Origin: Trebouxia sp. TZW2008
Taxonomy: Eukaryota > Chlorophyta > Trebouxiophyceae > Trebouxiales > Trebouxiaceae
Direction: 5' to 3'
DNA length: 64,000 bases
Assembly: GCA_002118135.1 (NCBI GenBank)
Contig: BDIU01000241.1
Span: 211 to 64,210 of the forward strand
Shown: piece by piece, positions 21,249-36,200 of the stretch
Layout of the letters: each line of letters starts with the position of its first letter
Position numbering within the stretch: position 1 is the first letter of the stretch
Translations under genes and position numbers: made by a program
The notes under the pieces: generated by a model
What the model was told of the DNA's origin: nothing
Database searches by the model: none
Seen by the model: only the letters and a program-made list of their open reading frames with translations

Positions 21249-24200
21249 TTATGGAGCTGCCACAGTAGCATGTGCATTTGAGGAGTGTGTAGGTGGTATG
21301 CATACAGGAATGCCATAGCAGACTGGCGCAGCTCCAATCAAAGTGGACAGCCTACAAGCCCCTCTGCTAGCTGACACCGATAAGCTGACACAATCAGACT
21401 TTGTGTTAACACTGTGTTGGGCTGTTGATGCTTCAGCATCAGTGTTCATCCATTTTGACAGCACACCTTGACTGAACCTATCTATATCACGATCTGTGAC
21501 ATCCCACAAATTTGCAACTGCTACTGGACAACCTGCAGGCAAACCTTTGGTTCATTAAATCAGCTTGGCGATGTTGCTGGAGCAGACAGCACATGTCTTC
21601 CGAATTGCTGACATCATAGCAAGACTTGCAATAGCAAAGTGCCTACCGCTTGGATGCGCAGAGTATGCATAAATGTCTGCACAAGAGCTTGCACACAGCA
21701 AGCAGGACATGCCTGCAATGCTGCAATGCCCAAGCAGCACAGTTTGCACTGCATGCTTGCCAGCACAGGCGATCAGCAATGGCTTGGACGTGAGGCATGA
21801 CTCAACAGCTGCCGTCAAATGAAGCCAGTACAGGCAATCAGCAATAGGTCTGTCACAAGGTGTACAGCTGCCATCAGGTGAAGCCAATACAGGCAATCAG
21901 CATTGGATGTAACAACAGATGTGGCTCATACCTGCCATGAGATAAGCAGACACATGCCATCACCGATCAGCTGGAAACAAGGCATGGCTTATACCTGCCA
22001 GCAGGTAAGCTAACACAAGCAATTGGCAGTGGATGTGCCACAAGGTGTGGCTCGTACCTGCCATGAGGTACGCTAAAACAGGGCCAGAGGGCTCATACTC
22101 CCCAGCTTTCCTGAGACTACCTGAAGAGCAGCCCATGAGCAGGGCTGATGCACAGCAAGGCATGCGCCTCAGCACCCTGAACCATGCACAACAGAGGCCT
22201 CAACACTTTTGATCACTTCAATAACGATTTCATGCGTTGAAGAGCTTAGTCACAGGCATCAGCTGAACAGCAGTTTTATGACAGCAGGTCTATCTGCCTG
22301 GCTTCGGTAGCTATGATCAATATCCACACATCAATCATCTGCCATTGTTAGCTGCTTCATCATGCTCTAAACCTTCACAGATTAGAGGCAAAACACGAGA
22401 TCTTTGAGTTGAACTCGTTTTGTTTTGTGCATTGAAGTGTGTGATCACACGCTTCAGTTAAACAGCAGGCATAAACAAGATGACTGCATTGGGATGCATA
22501 TTGACGCACTGCTGCAATACTGCATGAGAGGGGTCAGCACTCATGCATAGTGTCAGGGGAACTAGACACTGCTACAGTAATCTCTTGATGTAACGGTTGC
22601 ATTGGTCACCAAGAGAGATGTTCTAACATCAAATTGTCTTTTACTCAGAAGTATCACTGTAGTCAGAATGCAATGCTTGGTTCCCAGCTGCATTGTCCTT
22701 ACATTGAGAACGTCTTTATATCAAGTGTCCTTAATGAAGAGATCACTGTATCAGTACCTGGCTGATAGATACTGGTCGCCGCTGCCATGGCCAAAGTACA
22801 AGAACATGTCTCGTGCTTGGAGGGCTTTTGCAAGGGGCCCTGCTGCCATTGCCTCTCCAGCTGTTCCCTGCCGCCCAAAGGCATGATCACAGTGTCACAA
22901 GTGGAACTGCATGATTACTGGGGTGCGATTACTGGGGTGCAATTACTGGGGTGCCAGGTTGCTATAAGAAGATGGCATGGTCATGGGAACAATGTAAGAG
23001 AAGAGTCATGCTGACAGAGTTGGATCAGACAGCAAGTTGTCTTGCCTGGGATGAGATGGTGTGCATGTCGCAATGTTTCTGCAAGAGTGGGAATGTTTGT
23101 TGCGGTCACAGTTTCTACAGGTATGCTGTAGAATCCAGTTTCAGCTGGTGATCAGGTACAGATGAGGCCAAATGAGACAATGCCATGCAAATTCAAGCTT
23201 AGTTGCAAGCCGGACAGGCACAGCACATGCAACGCCTGCGGCAATGCTGGTAGCAGAAGTGCTGCATACATGTTTACAGATGGTAAGCATATCTGACGTT
23301 GACCATGCACAGCAAATCACACAGCGCTGAGCAACCAGCCAACCCACCTGCCATGACTGCTGCTGCCTGAAGGAGTCCTCAAAGGTTGCCTGTGTGGCAG
23401 TCAAATCTCCAGCTGGGTTGACCATGTAGACAGTGTTGCTCATATTGACAGTTGCTGATCCAGTGAGGCTCTCCTGCTGTGACTGATCAGGCTCAGCAGG
23501 TTGCCGTGCAGCTACAGCAGCTGCACACGCCAGAGATGGCGCCCTATATATCCTGCAGGCCAGACAGATTTATAGCCCATTTGGCAAGTCATTCACACAC
23601 TCATGCACAGAATTGCATGTGCACCATGTCACCATTCATATCATGGGATTTGATGCAGCAATGATCCTGAACCATCAGGGTGCCTTTCAAACTGCGTGGT
23701 GTGTATCAGGAAACAGAAAAGTTAGTGAGCGTCCTGGCTGGGTGGCGTCCATTAATAAGTCAGCATACAGCTAATCACAGATTGCTTGCGGCAGCTGACA
23801 ATACTCTATATAGATGAAGGCAGCTTTGAAGCTGATTGTCAACAGGTACATGGCATGTACCTGAGATGCTTGAGGGACGGCAAGCTTTCCCATGGCATAG
23901 ACTGGAGTTCCCCATCCAGCACCAACAGGCTAGGCTCGCGCTGCAGATCCCCCAACCCTATCCCTCCACCCCCTTGAGCGCCCTGCCCTGCTGCCCTGGA
24001 CTCATCCTGCCCTTGCTCCTCTTCCAAGGCCAAAGCATCAAACCTGGCTTGCAGCTGACTAACCAAGGCTGGCTCGGGTGCATGGTCAGGAAATGTGGGT
24101 TGAGATGGGGTGCTGGCCTCTGTGATGGGCTGCTGCCGCCTTGCAGGTGCTGCAGTGGCAGCTGAGTGCATTGCAGCAAACCTGCAGTGCAGACATGGGT

Positions 24201-27200
24201 TTATTTACAATGTCTTAGGACAGGTGACTGACCAAGGCTGGCTCTGGGGCGTGGTCAAGGGTTGTGGGTTGAGATGGGACACTGGTCTCTGCGACAGGCT
24301 GCTGTCGCCTTGTAGGCGCTGCAGTGGCAGCTGAGTGCATTGCAGCAAACCTGCAGTGCAGGGGTCGGCAATGCTGAAGGTCACCATGGTGCTGCACAGT
24401 CATGTTGAGCTGATATGGTGCACTATGCAGGGGCTCCAGGGTCTGCTCAAGGCTGAAAGACTGAGGAGGCTTGAGAGTCAGATGGGCCGCGATTGCAGGC
24501 AGAAGAAGCGTGGCAAACCGACTGTGCAATAGGGCTTTTGCCTGTGATGTGACAAATATGGACGGCTTACACATGTGCATTGTGTCAATCGAGCTGAGCT
24601 GACACACATCACAGCCCAACCCCGTGAGCTTAGATGAGCAAGTACCTTGAAGGCCGACTGGGCCGTTTCCCTGTGGTCTGCGGGGCCCTTGCACTGGCCC
24701 TGCCCTTTGCCTTTGACCTGGGCTGGTGTGAAGCAGGCTCTGCAAAGCTGACTTTAGCTGTGCGCTGTCTTGCAGTGGCCTGCAAGTTGGTAGTCTCACA
24801 CAGAGCTGAGCTGTGTTGCTCCCCACTAGCCAGGATGTCTGCCTGACTTGCTGGTGTTTTGCACACAGAATGATAGCTAGACCTGTGTCAAGACACCATG
24901 CAGCCTGAGGCACAATTTGACAGCAACTTGTACAGTCTGCCAGTCAGTGCCCCTCATGCTGTACATGCAATCTGTACTATATGAGGACGATCAAGCAGGA
25001 CATCTCAGTGGCGATATGTTGTGCAGATGGGCAAGGACCATGAAGGTCAGCTAGGGGACTGGCAACAAGGGACATCCTGCACTATTTGTGCATTGATCTC
25101 ACTGGTGCTTATGACAATCAACATGGGCCGTCCAGATTGCTTTGGTCAGCCATGACATGCATGTTGTGGTTACAGACTAAGCAGCACACCACTTAGGCTT
25201 TAATATTTGCCGACCTCATCTTTTTACAGAGCTGGCAAATAGCTGTGTCATCATCTGAGCCGCCCGCCAGTCTTAGCACTTCCTCAGCTGCAACACGCAG
25301 CTGCGCCTCAGTGAGGGTTGCTAAGCCAATCATGAGGGCAGCTAGCAAGGCCTCCCAAGCCTCTTGGCTCTGCTCATCTTGGGGCACAGCAGATGCACCT
25401 TGACCATTTGCACGGATGTCCTGTGCTATCTGAGCTGAAGATTCTTGCAAACTTGCAGCTGCATCCTTGTCTAAGGGCACTCCGTACAGCAGCACCCTGC
25501 CATGACACAGAGCAATTTTCGACAAGCATCTGCATTGCAGCACTTCTAGATGCATGGATATCAGAGACTAGTCAGAACAGCTTGACTTAGTGTTTTGGTG
25601 CACATGCATGCTGCCGTGTTTTGCAACAGCAGGGCATTGTTTGCAAGCGACTGTGATGCATGACCAGCTCATGTTCCAAGGCTGGAAGATGCCTAGCATA
25701 GCATAGGTGATTGATCTGATCAACACGCCACAGCATATGTGAATAGTAGCAAGCACAGTCTGCAGGCCACTGCATATAGCAGCGTGTGACATACTTCCAG
25801 GGACCCAGCCAGTCATCATCCAGGCGCTGCAGCAACGCTGCCATGCGGGCGTCCAGAGCCAGCCGGGTCTTCCACCAGGCTGCCTTGTCGGCTGGCGTCT
25901 GTAAGGGTACATCTGCCTTCATGCTGCCTGTGCTGTCTGCCATGATCTGCTCAAACTCTTCCAAAGCGCCTGCTGCCTGCAAGGTAAATCAAGCTCACAA
26001 GGATGAGAATGATAGGATTGGGAAGTTTGACAGACTACAATGTCTCAACAAGGGTGTAGCAGGAGCTGTACAGACTGATCTTGCTGTAACTGCATGTTCT
26101 GCATCTTAGCTGACTTTAGTTGTTGAAAGCAAGGCACCAGGAGACACGACCCCCAGCAAAAACTGCAATTGTAAGCTCTGCAGCATGTCTTGTGCCTAGC
26201 TCAACAGAAAAGCTATTGCACTCTGCTTCGCTAGCACAGTTGATGCAAGCATTTGATTGCCGGCAGCTGTACTTGCTGATTTCCATCATTTCTAGGTTAT
26301 ACAACTTGCATCAAAGAGCATGAAGTGCATAGCGATGGCTAAGGGCACTGCCAACCTTTTTTCATGCATTGCAGATGAACAAATGTTTCAGTTGCCATTG
26401 TCATCAAAGCGCACACCTGAGAGTTAATACTGGCATCTCCAGAAGCTATGGGAACTGTCAGCATAATTGCCGTATCATTGGCCTGGCATCTGGTGAGCGT
26501 TAGCTGATGACAAAACCTTTGCTTGTTGTCAAGCGCCATGGCATGCGGACTTGAGCAAGAGATGCTGAGACTGGCAACAGTCATGTTGGAAGGCAGGTGG
26601 GCAGTGACAGCTGTCAAAGCAGGCTTTGCTTCTGCCTGCAGCATGAACATGAACGTCAAGATCAGCTCACACGCGCGTGACAACACGAAATTTATGCTCA
26701 GTACAAATGCTATAGGTTAGCACAGGCCTGAAATGGTTGGAGACAGTTGATTGCTCCAGTACGTACCTAGCTGGGCCTGCTGAGCCTGTCTAGCATATGC
26801 ATAGAAGGAATGAATGAACACAAAGCATGACAAGGACGGCAGGAAGCATTGCTCAAGCCACAAAGGAGGAAAGGCAGACTGCAGTATCATTGACGCCTTT
26901 TCACACAAGGAGGCGAAGCCCTTGCAACAGCATGCACTTGTGTACAGGGAGGCAGCAGATAAATTTGTATCCAGTTTTACCTCTATGTTTTGCATGTGCT
27001 GTAGATTGGTGGACACCCCATCAACAGGCTGGGGTGCCAGATCTGCCAAGAACACTGACTCCAAAGCATTGGCAGCTCTGCAAATGGCAACAGAAGCCTG
27101 CAACAGGACAACACGTTATTGATACTGTTGGCTGTGCTACGAGCAACAGACAGCACGTCAAACAGGGATTGTCACATGAAAGGATGAAGCCAATGCTAGT

Positions 27201-30200
27201 GGCCTTTTGTTTGCTTGTCTCTGCAAAGGTTGAATTTGACAGACTCAGTGCTTGAGTTGTGATGCACAAGATTGACTTTGCCAAAAGACAAAACGCAGTT
27301 TAGTGGCATCACTCTCGCTAGTATAACACCTACACATAGTGTGAAGGTGTGCAAGCTTCTTTTCCATTTTACACTAAGGACATTTTCTGATGGATTGCAT
27401 ATCATGTGAAATCATCGCTATAAGCAAATGTATGTATGTTGTTATAGCTGGAACAGAATCTCTCTTGACATCGTCTGTATGACCCCCTGTTGGGTCCTCA
27501 AGACAGTGGAAAATGATTGATTGATAGTGCAGTCGTCAACCAAAGCTGAGATTAAGTGACCATGTAATTTGTCTTGACAGAGCCAGCTGCCAAGAAAGCG
27601 CTTTGTTCACCAGAAAGGCATTGCATGCATCAAGTGACAGACATGAAGCAATCCAAAATAGCCTGTCCTAGGCATCATGGCAGCTGTTCCACAGGCTCAC
27701 ACTGGCTTTAAAGCATTCTTACTGCACTGCAGCACCCAGAATGCAGTCACGAATAGCCAGGGTCAAAATCCCAACGGCCAAACTGTTTGCCTTAGCAAAA
27801 GCTGAAGCCTTCTGGTTTCAAGTGCTTGGAAGTCAGAGCTAGCAAACAGAAGAATGCTGCAGTGCACAGTGCCTGCTCTGTGTGAGACATGGGCTTCACG
27901 TCACAATCTCCTCTGTGACACACGCAGCTTGAACAGCAGATGGAGTGATAGCTCACCTGGCTGGCGTCTGCATTTGGTGAGCCACAAAGCTGGCGCCTTT
28001 CAAGAGCCAGAAGCTTCGATTGCAGGATGCCCTGATATTGTAGGCTGATACTGGTTCCCAGTGAGGCATGCTGCAGAAGGACTGCAGCATGCACCAGACC
28101 CAGCTTGCTGCAGCACCTGCTCAAATCTTGTGCCACCCTCCTGTACAGCATGTCAGCTTCTGAGTCAGGTACCAGGTTCAAGTCCTGCTTCATTGGCAAA
28201 TTTTGCATTGATATCATCTTGACAAACAAGCAAAACAGCAACTGCTGAGATCTTGTGCCACCCTCCCGTACAGCGTGTAGGCTTTTGAGACAGGTGCGTA
28301 GTCAAATTCCTGCTTGCCTGCTGCATCATCTGTACATCATGGTATACATACTACATGCATACTACTGGACAAGCAACAAGCAGGGCAACACAGCAGCGTA
28401 TCGTTTGCTTGACAAAGCCCATCAAGCACACTTCTGTCCAGGTAGGACAGCGTAGAATTTTCTCAGGCTGCATGTGTGAGTAGTAGATAATAGCATCATG
28501 CTGTCAGAGACATGTCATCTAGTTTGAGCAGAACGCAGATCAACATGAGCAGCAAGGCTGTATACATTGTATGCTTCTGCCCTGCAATGGTTCCAATGCA
28601 CATCATACACTGTCGCAGCTCACAGTCTCTTGCAGTTGCTCACCTGAGGAGCAGGGGATGTCCCTGAGACAGCTGATGTGCTTGTAGCAGCAATTGAGCT
28701 TGTTGCAGTATGTTCTGCTCTATACTGGTCGCATCACCAAGCCCCTGGTCAAGCTGTTCACTACTCTCCTCCACAGCTGCAGCTCTGTTTCTGGTGCTCC
28801 TGCCTCTCGTCACTGCTTTTATTTCCTTCCCTCTAGTGCTTCTGCCCCTGCTTGCAGGTTTGGGCTGCTCAGCAGCGCTTGTGGAAGCTCCTGCGTGAGA
28901 CTGCTGACGCTGAGCAATGCCGCTGTCACAGCCAGTCAGAACCACGTGGTCTGCATCTGGAGAGCTTGTGCTGCTGTCCATCAGCTTAGCTTGTAGATGT
29001 AAAGCCCTGGCATGCACTAGGGGGTGAGCAGCTATCTGTTCTGCTTTGCCTGGGGGTTGCTGTTTGGCTCTGCTCTTGCTGGCTCCTGATTGGCTGAGGC
29101 TTGGGCTGGGAGGCTGGCATTCTGACAAAGCAGCTTGCACAAGGTGCGTCGCAGCTGTGTTGTTGCCCTGAAGCAGCGGCATCAAGCATTGGCATCGACA
29201 CAAAGCACAGACCATGCAGCGTGCTGCCAAATGCAGTCAAGAATAGTTTGTGTGAGTTGATTGAAAAGACGGCATGCATATGATTGCTATCGTGTCAAAG
29301 CAGCAGTCTGAATGATCCTGCATGACCAGCCAGAGTGAAGCACAGCATTTCTGCCTGACTCACCAGGTAATAGTTATGCTCTGCTTGGTCCAGACGGACA
29401 TTACAGAGCAAGTCTTTCATCAGCCAGCACAGGCCAGCATCTTGTTTGTCTTCCAAACTGCTGACCAGCAAAGTCACGGCCTTATCTTGATGTGCACAGG
29501 CAGCACTGTGATCACCAGCAGCATGCTCCCCAGACCCCTCTAACCGCGCCAGGTAAGCCGACAGCCAAACATGCATGGACGTCTGCTCAGCACAGCCTGC
29601 ACATCAAGCAAAAGCTTAAGGCAGAAGATTCAAGTGCCTTCTGATTGACAGATGTTGAGCTGCAGTCAGCATGTTGGCTGTCTGCTGCATGCGTGGCATA
29701 GATCACCATCATTCAGCTTGCTACAGGCGACTGTGTGTCTCCTGAGCCATGGCACAGTTCAGCCCAGTAGCATTGGACCCCTTTACAGCAGGTCTCAGTC
29801 TGAGACTGTGTGAGTTACAGTTGCAGGTGCAACATTTTAAGGAGTAGTTGCATAGAGTCACTTGTGGCAGTGGCTGGCACTTGATGTCAAAGTACTGATT
29901 GTAAATGTTGTGACAGGTAAAAGGCAGGCACACAGGGGAGTATGATGGTACCAGCAAGCACCCTTGCATGGATGTGCCCCTCAAACGTGCCTGTGTCAAG
30001 ATGGTTCTCCAGCTTAGTGAGCTCTTCTGCAAGTTGTGCCCAGGCATGGCGTCTGCGCAGGACTTCGGCTAGCCTTACAGTGAAGATGGCAAACAGATCC
30101 TGTGTCCCACAACGCATGGCCTGCAAATTCAGAACTTGCTGTGCCATGTGGTTTACACAATTATAGCTGAAAATCAATACTTTGCAGCAATCCTGCTATG

Positions 30201-33200
30201 CTGATAGTGGCTATGCTGAGTGCCAACAAGCGCTTGGTATATTCAGGTCTCCGGTGGTTTTCAAGAAACCGGACAAGGTCGAAAAAATTAGCGAAAGACG
30301 GAACAGAGCCGGATTTCATCTTGCACTATCTGACCATCCAGCCGCTTCCAGGCAAGACAGCCATCGATCTCGACATAGTTATGCTGAGGGTTGCATGCCA
30401 CAGACATCAGATTTGTACATGCTATGCTCTTGTTGGTGCACTCTGTTTGCACTGTCAAAACCTGACATCCTTGTTGATCAATGCCATCAGGGCATGCAGC
30501 TGACGATGTTGCATCATTGACGCATACGGCCAGCTAGGTTGCTGCTATGCTGCCCATGCAGTGTGTGAACAACTGCTCACCAATTCTTGACCCTCTCTGA
30601 AGGCATGTACCGCATCCTCATGTGAGCCTGCTGTCTCGTACACCTCGCCCAGCTTAAGCAGGCTTGTCAAGTACAGCCAAGCCACCTGCCAGTAACCCAT
30701 CCCATCCAGACTCATGTTAAGGCCAGCCTGCCCATGCTCCCAAACCAAATCTGCTGCATGAGCTGAGTCACCATGCACAACGCCTTGATTTTGTGCTGCG
30801 ACTGCTTGCGTTGAAGAGCGCTGAGGTGAGCCGTGTGGCTGAGATGGGCTGTGTGGGTATGTGCTCCTCTCAGATGTGTCAGCAGAAGCTGTCAGGTCCG
30901 CTGTATTGGTTTCAGACAGAGCTGAGGGCTGAGTTTGACTCTGGCTTGCAGCTTTGGTGTGGATTGAGCTAGGAGAGAACAGGGTGCTGCTTAGCCGCAA
31001 AGCTTCTGAGACATTGTAAAGCCTTGAATTTGTTTCACCTACAAGGACACAGAACTAACAGATTGGAGGATGGACGACATGCATGCATACTACTTGCCAC
31101 TATGCACGTGTTTGACATGGCAGTACCATGCTTGCAGCCTTGAACAGCAACCAACCAGACACAGGGTTATCAATCTCGAAATCGCAAATCAAGCTGCCCA
31201 AGCGCAAGCACCCAATGCATGCCCTTGCCGGCAAGCACCATGGATTGAGGCAAGGTTGAGCAGGCTGCATACCTTCCTGACAGTGAGCTTGAGCTGCAAG
31301 TTGGTGCAAGAAAGCCCTTGTCCACGCTTTGCTGGCACCTTTGACTTGGGTGCTGGCTGCAAGCTCATGTGCCATTGCTTGGAGCTGTGCTGCTGACAGT
31401 GCTTCATCTGATGCATCTCTGCAGTATGACTGCCCACTTGTTATGCATAATGTTGTTAGACAGATGACATGTAGCATATAGCAGGACTTGCCCGAATGCT
31501 TTGGCTACAGTATGTGCATAGATATCAAGCAAGCACAGGCTAGCAGAAGCTGGCAGTAGTGAACTACACAAGGCGCTTGCACCCTGAATCTGCTGATCAA
31601 TTTCCCACGGCTAATTTCACACTAACAGGCTGCTCCTACCATGTCACTGCAAACCCCTTGAGCTAAATGCAACGAGTAATCCAGGACAAAATCAGACATT
31701 CTGCATTCATGCAAAACCTCCAAGGAAGAGCAACTGGTAGATGCCTGTCAGTTGATGAACATGGTCATTGCGCAAGGCAGCCAAGCAAATTTGCAACACT
31801 CTTGAATGTTCAGGCATGAACATGAGTGATGTCAAGGACTCTCCACAGCATTGCATGGCATATGTCCGATGCGTCTTGGGCTAGATGGACATCATAGACG
31901 TGTGTGGTACCTGCGCAGCTTATCACCATTTGCAAGGGTACAGCTGACAGCAGGAGCAGCGCAATCAACTGGCAAGACTGCTGAGGTCACTCTAGGCCTC
32001 AGGGTCCAACTTAGCAGTGAGCAGCTGGGTGTGCTTTGCAAGCTCTGCAAAAGCGTGCCAGGCCAATAGGGTGCTGCTCTGGCCTGAAGGACAGCTGCAG
32101 CCTGCTGCTGTAAAGCTTCTTGTCCTGGAAACAGCAAATGCTGACAATAGCATGTGTGGGTTGGATGGAAAGAACATGTACATAGCATCAGAAGCACAGA
32201 TTTTGTCAATGCACGCAGCATGTTATGCCATATTTTGTTTATGCTGAACAACCCTGATCAGACCGAGGCCAGCACAGAATCTTGATGCAGATTGAGAGCA
32301 CAGGCATGAGGCTTCCACTGCATGCCGCACAAGTGCTTGCTTGTCTTTACGGACCATTTCATATCACCACTCTTCATTGAAATATCTGACATGGGGCAGT
32401 GCATAGTTTCGCCTTGTCACATGGCATGCTTGAGTTGTGTTGCAACTGACGCTGCGCTCCATATACTTACAGCTTTCTGGCGGTTGCCCTTTCCCTGACA
32501 TGCATGATAGGCTACCAGCAGGCAGGCAAACCTGGGCTTACCATGAAGACCAACCATGAAAAGCAGCTCCAGCAGCATATGCACAGACTCCAGCCTGCCG
32601 TCAAGCAATCCATCCAAAGCTTCAGTGGGAATAGCGCTTTGCTGCCAAGCCTGTAAAGCCTCCTCTGTATGCTCAAAGCACTGCTGCCAAGAGACTTGAT
32701 CATCACTTTGCTTGCACGCATTGCGCCTGCTGTTTTGCTTTGAACTCTGTGCAGGGTGTGGTGTCTGACTGTCAGAAGCGTCCTGGCCTGATGCCTGAGG
32801 CTGTTCAGAGCTGTGTTGCGCGTTTGGCTGGCGTAGCTGCTGTGCCATTAGCAAAGCGCACAAGGCATGCGCATGAGCTAGTGTTTCATCAGCTGCCTCC
32901 GCCTACAGTGCCTCAAAATTTTGCTATACATAGCTTGACAAGTGCTTGAAGCAATCTTGCCAGCCTGCACATTTGCCGATGCTTATGCGGTTCTTGTCAA
33001 TGCTATTCAAAGACTGTTGAGTTCATGATGTCTGCTGACAACGCACTGCTGCATTGGAAGCGCTTGCAGCAATCCTCCTTACGCTACCGTTTGTAGAGAT
33101 GCAAGTGGGCCAGAGGTCATGCTGCAAGCCTGATTGCACACGCCAACATGACATTGTACATGAAGACAACATTTTGACCCTGGTCCTGCAAGATCACAAG

Positions 33201-36200
33201 CTTTCACAAGTTGCAGACCACTCACCTGTGCACATGCTTGTGTGGCTTGTTGCACCAGGCTGATGGCCTCAACACCATCAGGAAGCAAACCAGGCAGGCT
33301 GGCCTGAAGCAGCAGCACTTGTGCATGCTGTGTAGGCTGCTGCGTGACAGGCCACAGATGCTTGAGGCGCTTGAACAAGGCTTTGCCTAGCTGTACTGCA
33401 TGAGGCCTTGATACAACGCCCTCCAGCAAGCTCTACACATCACACCCACTCATTGTTGGCTTCATGAGTGACTGATAAGGTGCTTGCAGTACACCATTCA
33501 CCAGCAGTCCAGTCAGCCCGAAATGACTTATGAACGGAGCTGCATGCTGATCTGTGATCAAGGACCGCTGACATGTATACAGCTTGCATGTATCAGCAAT
33601 ACGTTCAGCGGTTTTGTTAGCAAGCAGGTAAGCCGTGCAGTCAGCTTTGACGCTGATGCACCATACTGATCGACGCGCCTCCGTCTGTAAGCTGAAACCA
33701 TACAAGTCATTCTCTGGCGTTTGCTATCACAAATGCTAAATCACACAAATTTGCACCGTACCCTGTCATGCCTGCTTTCCTTGTTGTGAACTAACTCTGT
33801 CATTGACAGCGCAGCTGATTGCAGCACGTCCAGCAACGAGCTAATGGACCCTCTCTCACCTGTTGCACAGCCTTGGCCTCCATTGCTGGCACCTCTCCTA
33901 GCACCTCTGTGTTGGCTGGCTGAGGAAGCTTTTCCACATGGGCAGCAACAAGAGCATCAAAAGCCAGATCACCGGCTCCATCTTCTTGCATGCTATGCAT
34001 CACCCTCCGCTGGCTGTGTTTCCTGCAAGGCTCAGGCTTTGTGAGGTCCACATAGGGCATGATGTACTGGTGTTATGAACTACTGAGCATCAGAATTATA
34101 TCATTGTGCACTGCACACTCAGCAAGTGAGTACGGCCTGAGATCACCTGGACTCTGCTAGCAAAGCAGACATTTCCCTGCAAATGTATCTACATGGATAA
34201 CAGCATGCTGCACTTGCAGCTGATGCAGGCAATGCAGGCCAAGCCTGCAAAAGGCTCTCACAGCTCTGAGTGGTCACATTATTTGCTCAGGGGTGATTAC
34301 CTGGGCCCAGCCTGGCTGGAAGATTTGGATAAAGGTCTGCCTTGCAGTCCAGCGCGCAGATTGACATAGCATTGCACCAAAGGCTGGCACAGCCTCACCA
34401 CAGCAATGCCCTGGCTTGCCAGCAGGGCTATGCTGTGACCAAGGTGCTTTAGGGCTGCTGGGGTCCTGCCCTTTTGGTGTAGAGCGTCAGCCAGGGCGTG
34501 AGTCTTCTTCACAAAGCCTTGTACTTGAGCCTGGATGTCCTGCTGCAAGCAATGCAAGCCTTCACTGCCAATGTTCTTTGCTGTCAAGCTTTCGCTCACA
34601 CCAGGCTGGAGACAAGAGGTGCAGCATTGCTTGCATCAAGAAGGCATGTCAGCTTTTGCAAAGATGCTGTCAAGTCAGCAGGTGCAACAGGCACGTGCAT
34701 ACTGTGTAAGCTCAAATCACAGCAGCACCTGAGAAAAGCAGATGACTGGTGACTGCAATGCAGGACTGCACAGTGCACAAAACGGCAGAAAAAGTAAAAA
34801 CTGGAAACAACAAGTGACTAACGCCAACTGAGGCATGGGCTACATTGTTTCATTGCATGACTTGCAGGCCAGCAGAGCATTGAACACTGTAGCACCACCT
34901 TGGCAGCTACAGGGCCCACTTTCTTTGAGCTCATTGGAAAGCTAACTTTATTTTGATGTTGTTGTGTTGTGTTGCTCCGGACACACACACTAGCTCACGT
35001 TTGAGGCTGCTCACCTGTGTCTGGACACCTTGCTGTTTTAGCTGTACCATGCTGGAACTGGCAGCCTCACAAGCCGCTCTGAACACGGGCTCAGCTGATT
35101 GGAACAAACCCCCACTATTCAGCCGCATTGCACAGCTGAAGAGTGCAGATGATGCCCAGCGTGCTTCTGCAGCTTTCAGCACTAGCACAGGCTTCTGTGT
35201 TTGTAACCTGCACATCACGGTTTGTTTCAGTTGAGAGGCTGACTGGAAAGAATGCACAAAGGGTCCAGAAGCTCTTTGTGCATATATGCCTATTGTGTGT
35301 CACAACTGTATGGCAGAGCATACACCATGCAGGACTGGCATGCAAGCAATGCAGGCCCACTGCACTGCCAATCTCATGCCAGTCTTATTGCATGTTTGAA
35401 CTTGTGCATAATCATTGCACAAGTGATGCTCCGTATGAGGTCAAGCTATGCCTACCAGGGACAGACAGGACTCCAGAACAGAGCGAATGCTCCCATGCAC
35501 CCAGCGTGGACCTCAGCTGAGTTTGCCAAAGCTGCAGCAGTGTTGAGCTGACATGCAGCGACCAGAGCCAGCAGTGCAGGGTAGCTGACTTTTTCTGCAC
35601 TCTTAGGGAGAGCATCCAGATCCTCTGTTTGCTGCCAAGTTTGGATGCCCACAGTTGCGGCAGCTAGGGGTGCTGCAAGTGCAAGGCATGAGGACATCAA
35701 GCTGCTCTGCTGCTGAGTAAGACCCAAGGACGCCCAATCTACAGGCACCAGGCACACAGACTCAATGATGAGGCTTCTTATGCAATGCGATCAATTCTTT
35801 ATATGTCAAAGTGTTTGCGCTGCCAATGTCAAGTCGTGTGATCATGTGCGCAATGGTCAACGTGCTTACAGTTCTCTTTGTGAGGACACTCAATGTAAGA
35901 ACACTCTCAGTGAGAGGACAATGCAATTGGTAACCAATCGCTGCATCCTGATTGCAGTGGCACCTCGGAGTAAGGACAATTTGTTGTAAGGACAAGTTTC
36001 TTGGGACACCAAAGCAGTTGCTACAAAGACAAGTTGCTGGACCCATTTGCTGCAAGTGACCTTTGACGTCAAGAGAAGTAGTGTGCATGAGGCAGATGAG
36101 CTGTAGTGATCTGTGCCCTACCTGCACTGCCAAAACTGCCCAAGAACGCTTTTTGCACAGCCTTTCTCACAGCACAGATGGCTGAAAGCACTGCCTGTGC

